This document shows positions 7,777-16,170 of a stretch of DNA of 64,000 nucleotides, piece by piece. The position numbers and the translations under genes are program-made. The notes under the pieces are model-generated. The model was not told where the DNA came from and did no database searches. It worked only from the letters and a program-made list of their open reading frames with translations. Location of the stretch: the NCBI GenBank assembly GCA_020025575.1, contig JAHHRW010000007.1, positions 45,786 through 109,785 of the forward strand. Direction: 5' to 3'. The stretch comes from Oscillospiraceae bacterium. Lineage in GTDB: Bacteria; Bacillota; Clostridia; Oscillospirales; Oscillospiraceae. Numbering within the stretch: the stretch's first letter is position 1; every line of letters starts with the position of its first letter.

Positions 7777-7867
7777 GGAGTGATACCCAAGAGGCCGAAG
7801 GGGCTCCCCTGCTAAGGGAGTAGGCGGTGAAAGCCGCGCGAGGGTTCAAATCCCTCTCACTCCGCCA
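7777..7867 (+). tRNA. tRNA-Ser (anticodon GCU)
   Basis: A 91-base class II tRNA with encoded CCA. The acceptor stem GGAGTGA (7777-7783) pairs with TCACTCC (7857-7863). The anticodon stem CTCCC/GGGAG encloses the loop CTGCTAA, with GCT at 7811-7813 reading AGY serine codons. A long variable arm (GGCGGTGAAAGCCGC region) and the T-loop GGTTCAAATCC are present. A consensus promoter precedes it and a terminator follows, so it is transcribed on its own. Confidence 0.98.
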
Positions 7868-7874
7868 TAAAAAA

Positions 7875-7905
7875 ACCGGAAGTTTGTTAAAAACTTCCGG
7901 TTTTT
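7875..7905 (+). terminator. Terminator of tRNA-Ser
   Basis: Arms 7875-7885 and 7891-7901 (ACCGGAAGTTT and its complement) enclose a short loop and are followed by TTTTT. An A-run on the other side makes it potentially bidirectional. Confidence 0.88.
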
Positions 7906-7974
7906 CTGTATTCTGCACTTCTTAGAACAAAACATGTACTGTTTTATTCCTTATAGCCTCTAAATGTTCAACAA

Positions 7975-8013
7975 AAAAGTTGCTGCAGATGCTTAGGATC
8001 TGCAGCAACTTTT
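7975..8013 (-). terminator. Bidirectional terminator downstream of the flavodoxin gene
   Basis: Arms 7975-7990 and 7998-8013 form a perfect stem of up to 16 bp around a 7-base loop, with A-rich and T-rich flanks. It ends the flavodoxin transcript on minus and is a back-up terminator for the tRNA on plus. Confidence 0.9.
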
Positions 8014-8028
8014 AAAAGAAGGATTCGT

Positions 8029-8556
8029 TTATACGATGGATGTAAAATCGATATTTAATTCCTTGCAGCGTGTATAATGTTGAATTCTTTCGTTGAATCG
8101 CTCCACAGCCAGTGCGCACTCCGCAGCAGTTGGATGATCGTCTAACATTTCCCAACGGAGTTCCTTTTGCTCGGTGGGGGTATATCCAGCGTCTATCGGC
8201 TCATGAGATATCGAACCATTGCACACAAAGGAGCCAATGATATCGTTATCATGCTGAACGCACTTCAATCCCGCTGCCACAGTCTGATAGGCATAGGCGC
8301 TTTCGGAATAGTAGCCCAGTGTGCAGAAAATGCCCACTGCCTTGCCTTTCACTGTTTGCATAAACTGTTTCATTTCATCATTGGGGCCGCCTTCGCTCAC
8401 CCAATAGCCCAAGAGAATGATGTCTCCGTCTAAAGCAGGCGCACCATCCTTAAGATCGTGGATGGTTTTCTGTTCCACGTCGATTCCATTGAAAATTGCG
8501 TTTGCTACCTTTTTTGTACCGCCAGAATGACTTGAATAAATGACTTGTACCTTCAT
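8029..8556 (-). CDS. Flavodoxin family protein
   Basis: A 175-residue cytoplasmic FMN-binding electron carrier or reductase partner. The N-terminal VIYSSHSGGTKKVANAI is the flavodoxin phosphate-binding loop (T/S-x-S-G-x-T). The stretch DIILLGYWVSEGGPNDEM corresponds to the second FMN-contact loop, and IFCTLGYYSESAYA to the third. The C-terminal region with DAGYTPTEQKELRWEMLDDHPTAAE resembles flavodoxin-like proteins of gut Clostridia whose partner is unknown. It is monocistronic, with its own terminator. No reductase gene sits next to it, so its redox partner cannot be named. Confidence 0.85.
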   Translation of the reverse strand: MKVQVIYSSHSGGTKKVANAIFNGIDVEQKTIHDLKDGAPALDGDIILLGYWVSEGGPNDEMKQFMQTVKGKAVGIFCTLGYYSESAYAYQTVAAGLKCVQHDNDIIGSFVCNGSISHEPIDAGYTPTEQKELRWEMLDDHPTAAECALAVERFNERIQHYTRCKELNIDFTSIV

Positions 8557-8685
8557 AGTGCGCTCCTTTACTAGATTTACATGATATATTTCTTCCGTGA
8601 GAGGTGTTGAAGACCTTCTCCACTTTTCTCACTGCTTATCATTATACCACCATTATCAAAAATTGGTAGTCCATTGTGAAAATAA

Positions 8686-8709
8686 AGTCGCCTGATCGGG
8701 CGGCTTTTT
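8686..8709 (+). terminator. Terminator-like hairpin upstream of the SSB-like gene
   Basis: AGTCGCC (8686-8692) pairs with GGCGGCT (8699-8705, one G-T) and is followed by T at 8705-8709. No plus-strand gene ends just upstream. It may be a leader hairpin of the SSB-like gene or protect it from read-through. Confidence 0.55.
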
Positions 8710-8774
8710 CTATGTTCTGATTTATACTTTAGCGCATAGATTGTTCCATACATCTGAAACATGAGGTGATAACC

Positions 8775-9386
8775 ATGGAACAATTCAGCAATCAAATTAC
8801 ACTTCGTGGTACATTGGTGGCTATGCCAGCATTTTCCCACGAAAACCACGGCCGGAAATTCTATAAATTCTTTTTAGATGTTCAGCGGCTGTCCGGCGCG
8901 GTAGATACCCTTCCTGTGATTGCAGATCTTTTGCTGTTGGAGCAGATGGACTTGACGGGAGGCAGTAAAATCCGGGTTGAGGGACAAATTCGTTCCCACA
9001 ACTGCTCCGACGACACAGGCAGACACCTGCTCATCTTTGTTTTTGCAACGGAACTGAACACAGAGGAAGGAGAATCAATCAATGAACTCGTGATTTCCGG
9101 CCCTATTTGCAGAGAGCCAAATTATCGTCAAACTCCTTTGGGTAGGGAAATATGCGATATGATGCTGGCTGTCCCCCGAGCATTTCATCGAGCAGATTAC
9201 CTTCCATGTATTCTCTGGGGCCGTACTGCTCAGCTGGGCGCATCCTGTCACACCCGGGACTGGATTCAGATAGAGGGTCGTTTGCAAAGCCGCATCTATA
9301 CCAAGTACATCGAAGACAGTGCATATGAGCGCACTGCATACGAAATTTCTGCATTAAAAGCCACCGTCATGACAGACACTGATTAA
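8775..9386 (+). CDS. Single-stranded DNA-binding-like protein with two OB-fold units
   Basis: A 203-residue protein. The first half (about 4-95) has an SSB-like OB pattern: NQITLRGTL, SH.N...FYKFFLDVQRLSG, then KIRVEGQIRSHN and LLIFVFA. The second half (about 100-195) repeats it: NELVISGPICREPNYRQTPLGREI, LAVPRAFHRADYLPCILWGRTAQL, then WIQIEGRLQSR. A tandem OB arrangement with no acidic SSB tail separates it from the housekeeping SSB, so it is a paralogue with a possible role in repair, competence or plasmid/phage defence. The GAGGTGAT site fixes the ATG at 8775; an in-frame GTG lies inside that site. It is followed by a 354-base AT-rich spacer with DnaA-box-like 9-mers. Confidence 0.82.
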   Translation: MEQFSNQITLRGTLVAMPAFSHENHGRKFYKFFLDVQRLSGAVDTLPVIADLLLLEQMDLTGGSKIRVEGQIRSHNCSDDTGRHLLIFVFATELNTEEGESINELVISGPICREPNYRQTPLGREICDMMLAVPRAFHRADYLPCILWGRTAQLGASCHTRDWIQIEGRLQSRIYTKYIEDSAYERTAYEISALKATVMTDTD

Positions 9387-9702
9387 AACCGACTAACCAA
9401 AGAAAGAAGGACATGTGTCGTTCTCCCCCATTTTTAACCATCGATTTTTAACGAAAAGTTTGATTTATTCATATTTCATTTACAGATATGACACAATTTG
9501 TGTATAGTCACCCATCATATACACTCATTTATGCACACCGTGCACAGGTTTCTCCACAAGCACACTGTTTAATATTGCTAATTATATTTCGTTTGTTAAT
9601 GTTTTTTATCTGAAATTTTAGTTTTATTCTCTAAAAAATGAATATAAAATACACGCAATTGTATTTATATTCATATTAAAAGAAATATTTTTTATTTCAA
9701 AC
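9387..9702. other. AT-rich intergenic spacer with DnaA-box-like 9-mers
   Basis: No ORF or RNA gene is recognisable. The 9-mers TTATGCACA (9529-9537), TTCTCCACA (9550-9558) and the complement of TGTGTATAG (9499-9507) match the DnaA box at 8 or 9 positions within 60 bases. They are followed by a very AT-rich stretch (about 9560-9700). See findings. Confidence 0.4.
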
Positions 9703-9738
9703 AAAAATGCAGGAGTTTTTATCCACTCCTGCATTTTT
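9703..9738 (-). terminator. Bidirectional terminator at the end of tsaD
   Basis: AAAAATGCAGGAGT (9703-9716) and ACTCCTGCATTTTT (9725-9738) form a perfect 14-bp stem with an 8-base loop. On minus it ends the cysE-cysS-polA-rimI-tsaD run. Confidence 0.9.
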
Positions 9739-9740
9739 CA

Positions 9741-10757
9741 TCATAATTTTTCTCCGAGAATCGATTTTGTAGCGTAGGCATTTAAGTCCATACCAGCAGT
9801 ATTTCCTGCCAGATACTCATAATACCCCTGCGCTCCGATCATCGCTGCATTGTCACCGCACAGACTTAAGGGCGGTAAAAAAACATGTACCCCCAGCTTT
9901 TCCGCCGCATCCATAATATCCTTGCGAATTCTGGAATTGGCTGCAACGCCACCGGCAACGGCCAATTTCTTATGTCCGGTTTCCTTCAGCGCCTGAACAA
10001 CTCTGGGAACCAACATATCCGAAACAGCACTTGTGAAACTGGCACTCAAGCTGTTGATATCCAGTTCTTCCTGGATCTGCTGGGCATGGTGAATGGTGTT
10101 GAGAGCCGCAGTTTTCAGTCCCGAGAAACTCATATCATAAGGGTTCTCCCCTGGTTTCGGACGAGGCATGGGATACTTTTTATCATCTCCGCACTGCGCA
10201 GCACGATCCATGGCCGCCCCACCGGGGTAAGGCATTCCAAGAACCCTGCCAACTTTGTCAAAACATTCGCCGGCTGCATCATCCAGCGTGGTTCCCAAGA
10301 TTCGCATTTTGGTATAGTCTTCTACTTCCACAATCATCGTGTGGCCACCGGACACTACCAAGCACAAAAACGGGGGTTTCAGTTCAGGAAATGCCAAATA
10401 ATTCGCTGCGATATGGCCACGGATATGATGTACCGGAATCAAGGGTTTTCCCATGGCCATTGCGGCAGCCTTTGCGAAGTTCACGCCTACCAAAACCGCA
10501 CCGATCAATCCCGGTGCATAAGTGACAGCAACTGCGTCAATATCATCACGGGTCAGCCCCGTCTTCTCCAGCGCTTTGTCCGCAAGCCCATAGATTGCCT
10601 CTACATGCTTTCTGGAGGCGATTTCCGGCACAACACCGCCATAGACCTTGTGCAGATCTACCTGGGATGCAATACAGTCCACAAGTACTTCCCTTCCGTC
10701 GCGTACGATGGCAACCGCTGTCTCATCGCAGGAAGACTCCACTGCAAGAATGTTCAT
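9741..10757 (-). CDS. tsaD: tRNA N6-adenosine threonylcarbamoyltransferase TsaD
   Basis: A 338-residue ASKHA-fold enzyme that moves the threonylcarbamoyl group onto A37 of ANN-decoding tRNAs, working with TsaB and TsaE. It shows the family start MNILAVESSCDETAVAIV, the metal-binding HHIRGH segment, the LVVSGGHTMIVEV motif and a C-terminal VAGGVAANSRIR phosphate-binding segment. Length is normal. Its start overlaps the stop of rimI by 4 bases. TsaB, often next to RimI in Firmicutes, is not in this run. Confidence 0.97.
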   Translation of the reverse strand: MNILAVESSCDETAVAIVRDGREVLVDCIASQVDLHKVYGGVVPEIASRKHVEAIYGLADKALEKTGLTRDDIDAVAVTYAPGLIGAVLVGVNFAKAAAMAMGKPLIPVHHIRGHIAANYLAFPELKPPFLCLVVSGGHTMIVEVEDYTKMRILGTTLDDAAGECFDKVGRVLGMPYPGGAAMDRAAQCGDDKKYPMPRPKPGENPYDMSFSGLKTAALNTIHHAQQIQEELDINSLSASFTSAVSDMLVPRVVQALKETGHKKLAVAGGVAANSRIRKDIMDAAEKLGVHVFLPPLSLCGDNAAMIGAQGYYEYLAGNTAGMDLNAYATKSILGEKL

Positions 10758-11188
10758 TTTTCCCAGTCCTTTCTGAGGATCAACGCATCCTCCCTTGGTT
10801 TTTCGTAATAATTCTTTCTCAGGCCCACCTGCCGGAATCCCATGGATTCATACAGATTCTTTGCTGGCTCATTGCTCACACGGACTTCCAATGTCAGACA
10901 ATGGGCATCCAACTGACGAATCAGTTCATTCACCAGCTGCCGTCCCAGCCCCTGTCGGCGGTACTCCGGTTTCACTGCCAAATTCAGCATATCCGCCTCG
11001 CCCAGCACCGTCTGGGAACCAATGTAGCCCGCAACCGTGTCCCCATCCAGAGCCACAAGCCATAGCGACAGCTCATTGGTAAGTTCCGAACGCACAGAGT
11101 TTTCACTCCATGCATCGGAAAAGATCTGCTTCTCCAGTGTCGCTACCTGGGCAACATGGTCCTCATTCATTCGCTCTATCGTCATCAT
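10754..11188 (-). CDS. rimI: Ribosomal protein S18-alanine N-acetyltransferase RimI
   Basis: A 144-residue GNAT-fold acetyltransferase that acetylates the N-terminus of S18 (bS18) using acetyl-CoA. The acetyl-CoA pyrophosphate loop is RRQGLGRQL, preceded by MLNLAVKPEY. The C-terminal block LEVRVSNEPAKNLYESMGF is typical of RimI. The start overlaps the polA stop and the end overlaps the tsaD start, each by 4 bases, so the three genes are translationally coupled. Two ATG codons stand in tandem at the start. Confidence 0.93.
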   Translation of the reverse strand: MMTIERMNEDHVAQVATLEKQIFSDAWSENSVRSELTNELSLWLVALDGDTVAGYIGSQTVLGEADMLNLAVKPEYRRQGLGRQLVNELIRQLDAHCLTLEVRVSNEPAKNLYESMGFRQVGLRKNYYEKPREDALILRKDWEK

Positions 11189-13716
11189 TTTGCATCATAC
11201 CAACTTTTGCCCCATTTCGCTTCTGCATTCAGAGGAACATTCAATTCCGCTACATGCTCCATCTCCCTGCTCATCAACTGCGCAACCTGAGGTGCAATTT
11301 CTTCTGGGCACTCCACGATCAGTTCGTCGTGAACCTGAAGAATCAGCCTAGCCTCTGGGAATTCTTCCTGCAGCGCATGATCTACCCGAATCATGGCAAG
11401 CTTAATCAAATCTGCCGCAGTTCCCTGAATGGGGGTATTCAATGCAATACGCTCTGCGCCCTGGCGGACATTAAAATTACTGCTCTTGAGTTCCGGAATG
11501 CTTCTGCGCCTGCCGTACATGGTCTCCGTGTAGCCCTTCTCCCGAGCCTGCGCAACAACCTGTTTCATATAGGCACGAACGCCAGAATAGGTTGCAAGGT
11601 AGGAATCAATGTATTTTTTTGCCTCCCATCGGCTTACACCAATATCTTCCGACAGGGAAAATTCAGAAATACCGTACACGATTCCAAAATTGACTGCCTT
11701 GGCATGACGACGCTGGAGGCTCGTGACCTCTTCCACCGGTACACCAAATACCTGCGATGCTGTTACCGCATGAATATCCTGTCCGGATACAAAAGCCTCG
11801 ATCATTGTCTTGTCATCTGCAATATGAGAAAGAACACGGAGCTCAATCTGGCTATAGTCCGCATCTACCAGCACACAGCCTTCTTTGGGAACAAACATTT
11901 TTCGGATTTCCGCTCCCAAATCTGTCCGAACAGGAATATTTTGCAAATTGGGGTCTGTTGAAGACAGTCTTCCAGTGGCGGTAACCAAATTCTGGAAGGT
12001 GGTGCGAATCCGACCATCCTCGCAAATCACCTTCATAAGTCCATCTGCATAGGTTGATTTCAGTTTGGTCAGCATGCGGTAATCCATGATTGCCGGGATG
12101 ATTGGGTGCTTGTCCTTCAGTTTCTCCAAAACCTCTGCGTTGGTGGAATAGCCCGTTTTGGTCTTTTTGACCGGAGGAAGCCCCAGTTTTTCAAACAGCA
12201 ATACCCCTAGCTGTTTCGTGGAATTGATATTAAAAACCTCATCTGAATAAGCGAAAATCACTTTTTCGCAATCCTCGATCCGCTGAGTCAGCATTCTACC
12301 AAAAGATTCCAGCGCCTGCTGGTCTATGGCAATACCTGCGCACTCCATACGGTAAAGTACATCGCATAGCGGAAGTTCAATATCAAAGTACAGCTGCTGC
12401 ATATTCTGGTTTTCCAGTTCTTTCATTAACGGCTCGCGAAGTTTCCAGACAGCCTCGGCGCAGCCCACAGGGTCGCCGTCCTCCACCTGCATCCCCAAGA
12501 AGTTGGTTGCAAGCTTGGAAACCGGATAATCAGACTGAGAGGGATTTAAGTCGTACGCAGCAAGTGCCGTGTCAAAGGCAAACTGTGGAACCGGAAGTCC
12601 CAAATCTGCCAGCTGATGCATGGTGCTCTTGCTGTCGTGACCAATAAATTCAGCTTTGGCCTCCAGCAAATCACGCAAGGAACCAGCTTCCATGGGTGTA
12701 ACAGCGCATACGCCCTCTTCCCAGGCGATACCCACAGAGCCATCCGGTGCCATATAGACCGCGCACTCTGTACCCGCAGCAGGAAGATTGTCGCAGCGTT
12801 TCAGTGGCTCGCCTGCATTGTGCGGAACTGCTGTCTCCAGCTCCCCACCTCTAAGCTGATACCGGTCTATCAGTTTCACGAACTCCAACCGCACAAACAG
12901 GTTATAGAGCTCCTGCCTGTTTGGAGGCTGAATAATCGCATCTTTCGGAGAAAAAACGATTGGCGCCTCCGGGCGAATGGTTGCCAAATCATAGGAAAGA
13001 TAGGCGTTTTCTTTGCCCAATTCCAATTTTTCCCGAAGTTTTGGCCGAACGGAGCTGTCATTGATGTTTTCATAAACCCCATCCAGACTTCCAAACTTCA
13101 TGATCAGCTCTGTGGCCGTCTTAGGGCCAACACCTGCTACTCCGGGAATATTATCAGAGGAATCCCCCATCAAAGCCTTCAAATCAATGAGTTTCTTGGG
13201 TTCAAATCCGTATTCCTCTTGGAATTTTTCTTTGTTATATAGTGTTGCAGTGGTCTTACCCTGCTTGCTGATCACAAGTTTCACATTGACATGCTCATCA
13301 ATCAGCTGCAAGGAATCCCGGTCACCGGTGACAATCACACAGTCCCAGTCCTGCTCACCACAAATTTTTCCAACCGTGCCGATGACATCATCCGCTTCCC
13401 ACCCTTGGCACTCATAGATGGGAATATTCATGGCCCTCAAAACTTCTTTCATCACCGGCATCTGCATGGCAAGCTCCTCGGGCATACCATGCCTGGTGGC
13501 CTTGTATCCGTCGTACTGCAAATGGCGGAATGTTGGTCCATGCAGGTCAAATGCAACGCAAACTGCCTCCGGCTGTTCTTCCTTTTCCATCCGTTCCAGA
13601 ATATTCAGGAATCCATAAATTGCATGGGTGAACAAGCCATCTCGTGTGGTCAATGGGCGCACACCAAAGTACGCCCGATTAATCACGCTGTTTCCATCCA
13701 GAATCAGTAGCTTCAT
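11185..13716 (-). CDS. polA: DNA polymerase I
   Basis: An 843-residue repair and Okazaki-fragment-processing polymerase. An N-terminal 5'-nuclease domain (about 1-290: LLILDGNSVINRAYFGV, VTGDRDSLQLI, GDSSDNIPGV) is followed by a vestigial 3'-5' exonuclease domain lacking the DxE motif, and a complete polymerase domain. That domain has motif A DADYSQIELRVLSH, motif B RRHAKAVNFGIVYG and motif C VHDELIVE. The ATG at 13716 overlaps the cysS TGA (ATGA), with GGAG six bases upstream. An ATG four codons earlier has no such site. Loss of proofreading is usual among Firmicute PolA proteins. Confidence 0.97.
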   Translation of the reverse strand: MKLLILDGNSVINRAYFGVRPLTTRDGLFTHAIYGFLNILERMEKEEQPEAVCVAFDLHGPTFRHLQYDGYKATRHGMPEELAMQMPVMKEVLRAMNIPIYECQGWEADDVIGTVGKICGEQDWDCVIVTGDRDSLQLIDEHVNVKLVISKQGKTTATLYNKEKFQEEYGFEPKKLIDLKALMGDSSDNIPGVAGVGPKTATELIMKFGSLDGVYENINDSSVRPKLREKLELGKENAYLSYDLATIRPEAPIVFSPKDAIIQPPNRQELYNLFVRLEFVKLIDRYQLRGGELETAVPHNAGEPLKRCDNLPAAGTECAVYMAPDGSVGIAWEEGVCAVTPMEAGSLRDLLEAKAEFIGHDSKSTMHQLADLGLPVPQFAFDTALAAYDLNPSQSDYPVSKLATNFLGMQVEDGDPVGCAEAVWKLREPLMKELENQNMQQLYFDIELPLCDVLYRMECAGIAIDQQALESFGRMLTQRIEDCEKVIFAYSDEVFNINSTKQLGVLLFEKLGLPPVKKTKTGYSTNAEVLEKLKDKHPIIPAIMDYRMLTKLKSTYADGLMKVICEDGRIRTTFQNLVTATGRLSSTDPNLQNIPVRTDLGAEIRKMFVPKEGCVLVDADYSQIELRVLSHIADDKTMIEAFVSGQDIHAVTASQVFGVPVEEVTSLQRRHAKAVNFGIVYGISEFSLSEDIGVSRWEAKKYIDSYLATYSGVRAYMKQVVAQAREKGYTETMYGRRRSIPELKSSNFNVRQGAERIALNTPIQGTAADLIKLAMIRVDHALQEEFPEARLILQVHDELIVECPEEIAPQVAQLMSREMEHVAELNVPLNAEAKWGKSWYDAK

Positions 13717-15134
13717 ACTTTTCTCCATTTAGCACCCTGCGGGGTATCGATAATCTCAATGCCACGGGCCTTCAGCTCATCCCGAATCCGGTCAGCTTCT
13801 GCGAAATTCTTTGCCTTCTTTGCTTCTGTTCTTGCTGAAACCAATGCATCAATTTCAGGATCAGCATTGGCTTCCTGCTCCAACTCCTGCTGCTTACGAA
13901 CCTTTTCGGCAGCAGAAATCAGATTCAGACTCAGCACCTGGTCAAAATCAGCCAGAGCTGCCAGTTTCGTTGCGTCGTTGGTCTTCGCCTTCAGCACATC
14001 ATAAACAGCGGTCACAGCAACAGAGGTGTTCAAATCGCCATCCAGTGCCTTAGTAAACCGATCCTTAAGCTGCGCAAAAACCGCTTCATCTACATCACCA
14101 TCTGCCTTCAGGGTTGCAATCTTTGCAATGAGCTTTTCATAGGCAGCCGCAGCATTGTCCAGATTTTCCCAAGAAAATACAAGATTTCTGCGGTAATGGC
14201 TCTGCAAGCAGAACAGACGATAGACCATGGGGTCATATCCCTTCTGCTCCAACAGACTGACCGTCAGGAACTCCCCTTTGGACTTGGACATCTTACCGGA
14301 GTCGGTGTTCAGGTGGTGCACATGGAACCAATAGTTGCACCACTTATGTCCCAGATAGCTTTCAGACTGGGCAATCTCATTGGTGTGGTGCGGGAATGCA
14401 TTGTCGATACCACCGCAGTGGATATCCAGATCCTCACCCAGATGTTTCATGGAAATACCGGAGCACTCAATGTGCCAACCGGGATATCCGACACCCCAAG
14501 GAGAATCCCACTTGAGTGCCTGATCTTCAAACTTAGACTTGGTGAACCACAGAACAAAGTCATTTTTATTGCGCTTGTTCAGATCCTGCTCCACGCCTTC
14601 ACGGACACCAACTGCCAAATCGTCCTCATCATGGTCGTTGAAGACATAGTATTTTTCCAGCTTTGAGGTGTCAAAATACACATTTCCCCCTGCAAGATAT
14701 GCGTAACCCTTATCCAGTAAACCGGAGACAATCTTGATATACTCATTAATGCAGTTGGTAGCAGGCTCCACCACATCCGGGCGCTTAATGTTGAGCTTGT
14801 CGCAGTCAGCAAAAAACGCATCGGTGTAGTATTTTGCAATGTCCATAACACTCTTGTTTTCCCGCTTGGCACCTTTGACCATTTTATCTTCGCCGGTATC
14901 TGCATCAGATGCCAAATGTCCCACGTCCGTGATATTCATGACGCGCTTCACATGATAACCGTTGTAGCGCAGTGCCTTCTCCAGAACATCTTCCATAATA
15001 TAGGTGCGCAGATTGCCAATATGGGCATAGTGGTAAACCGTGGGGCCACAGGTGTACATTTTTACAATGTTTTCCGAATTGGGCTTGAACAGCTCTTTCT
15101 TATGAGACAGGGAATTATACAAATACATATTCAT
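13713..15134 (-). CDS. cysS: Cysteinyl-tRNA synthetase
   Basis: A 473-residue class Ia synthetase that charges tRNA-Cys. It has the HIGN signature (HIGNLRTYIMEDVL), zinc ligands in YTCGPTVYH, HIECSGI and the PHHTNE region, and the KMSKSKGEFLT motif. The C-terminal half is helical. Its ATG overlaps the cysE stop by 4 bases and its stop overlaps the polA start. The operon is headed by a T-box leader that should read uncharged tRNA-Cys. Supply of cysteine and its charging to tRNA are therefore controlled together. Confidence 0.97.
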   Translation of the reverse strand: MNMYLYNSLSHKKELFKPNSENIVKMYTCGPTVYHYAHIGNLRTYIMEDVLEKALRYNGYHVKRVMNITDVGHLASDADTGEDKMVKGAKRENKSVMDIAKYYTDAFFADCDKLNIKRPDVVEPATNCINEYIKIVSGLLDKGYAYLAGGNVYFDTSKLEKYYVFNDHDEDDLAVGVREGVEQDLNKRNKNDFVLWFTKSKFEDQALKWDSPWGVGYPGWHIECSGISMKHLGEDLDIHCGGIDNAFPHHTNEIAQSESYLGHKWCNYWFHVHHLNTDSGKMSKSKGEFLTVSLLEQKGYDPMVYRLFCLQSHYRRNLVFSWENLDNAAAAYEKLIAKIATLKADGDVDEAVFAQLKDRFTKALDGDLNTSVAVTAVYDVLKAKTNDATKLAALADFDQVLSLNLISAAEKVRKQQELEQEANADPEIDALVSARTEAKKAKNFAEADRIRDELKARGIEIIDTPQGAKWRKV

Positions 15135-15745
15135 TTCTCCTTTAGCATTTTTTCTAATATCTCGATACGATCCCGAAGTGCCTGCAGCTCCTTGGCCACA
15201 GGGTCAGGAATATGGGCATGGTCTGTTTTTTCGCCATTGATACGAACAACTCTGCCGGGCACACCCACCACCGTGGAGTTTTCCGGAACGTCCTTCAGGA
15301 CAACTGCATTGGAGGCCACACGGGAATTATCGCCAATATAAATTGGTCCCAAAACCTTAGCGCCACTTCCCACCATCACATTATTTCCCAATGTGGGGTG
15401 ACGTTTGCCCTGCATAACGCCGGTACCGCCAAGGGTAACTCCCTGATAAATCAGGCAGTCATCCCCAACAACCGTGGTAGCACCCACAACAATTCCGGTT
15501 CCGTGGTCAATAACCAGTCTTCTGCCAATGGTTGCAGCCGGATGAATTTCAACGCCCGTAAGCCATTTTGCAAGCTGACTTAGCAATCGAGCCAGAAAAT
15601 ACAGATGATGTACCCACAGCCAATGGTTGAGTCGGTAGCAAAGAACGGCATGAACGCCGCTATATAGCAGCAGGATTTCCAGTTTTGATCGGGCTGCCGG
15701 ATCATTTTTCTGGTACGCCTGCAGCGTTTCCCTTACATGAAGCAT
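15131..15745 (-). CDS. cysE: Serine O-acetyltransferase
   Basis: A 204-residue left-handed beta-helix enzyme that makes O-acetylserine from serine and acetyl-CoA, the first step of cysteine synthesis. Hexapeptide repeats run from about residue 60 to 165 (HPAATIGRRLVIDHGTGIVVG, VTLGGTG, HPTLGNNVMVGSGAKVLG). The conserved His is in DHGTGIVVG. A short C-terminal tail (about 175-204) is predicted to form a coiled coil. It is the first structural gene after the T-box leader, with AGGAGG ahead of the ATG, and is coupled to cysS by a 4-base overlap. Confidence 0.95.
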   Translation of the reverse strand: MLHVRETLQAYQKNDPAARSKLEILLLYSGVHAVLCYRLNHWLWVHHLYFLARLLSQLAKWLTGVEIHPAATIGRRLVIDHGTGIVVGATTVVGDDCLIYQGVTLGGTGVMQGKRHPTLGNNVMVGSGAKVLGPIYIGDNSRVASNAVVLKDVPENSTVVGVPGRVVRINGEKTDHAHIPDPVAKELQALRDRIEILEKMLKEK

Positions 15746-15770
15746 AAAACCTCCTAAATATCATAAATAG

Positions 15771-15985
15771 AAAACGCCTCTTGCACCGGCAGGTACAAGA
15801 GGCGAAAAACAATTCGCGGTTCCACTCTCATTTATTACTCAAGGCTGTATCGTAAGCCAACGGACTCTCGTCGCAGCTCCCGGATGCACTTTCACTCACT
15901 TCACTCATCTGGGCTTACAGCCGGTGACCCAAACTCTCTGCGAGATACCATGAACTACTCTTTCCGATCATAACCACATTCAGTT
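15771..15985 (-). promoter_or_regulatory. T-box leader (probable tRNA-Cys sensor) of cysE-cysS
   Basis: On minus, the conserved T-box sequence GTGGAACCGCG lies at about 15825-15815. It is followed by a 13-bp terminator (arms within 15775-15804) with a T-run at 15774-15771. Upstream is a Stem I-like region of about 150 bases containing GAGAGTTT and GGCTGTAAGCC. A TGC triplet at 15888-15886 is the likely Cys specifier. Uncharged tRNA-Cys would favour the antiterminator and turn on cysE-cysS. Confidence 0.85.
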
Positions 15986-15991
15986 TTCATT

Positions 15992-16021
15992 ATTCTACCA
16001 TTTTCCATACCCCATTGTCAA
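15992..16021 (-). promoter_or_regulatory. Promoter of the T-box-cysE-cysS operon
   Basis: TTGACA (16021-16016) and TAGAAT (15997-15992) are separated by 18 bases on minus, just upstream of the T-box leader. Confidence 0.8.
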
Positions 16022-16106
16022 GTTCGATTCATTCTATGCAGGTATGGATAACCGTGTTCCGCCATATGCAGGAAGCTGCCCGGATACGCAGGAATCCGAT
16101 ATCAGC

Positions 16107-16136
16107 AAAAATGCGGCATGAATCACTCCATGCCGC
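16107..16136 (-). terminator. Terminator after pgsA
   Basis: GCGGCATG (16113-16120) and CATGCCGC (16129-16136) form the stem, followed by TTTTT on minus (16111-16107). It closes the long recA-containing gene run. Confidence 0.88.
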
Positions 16137-16170
16137 CTTTGCAAATATATGGATTATCTGAGCAACGGAA

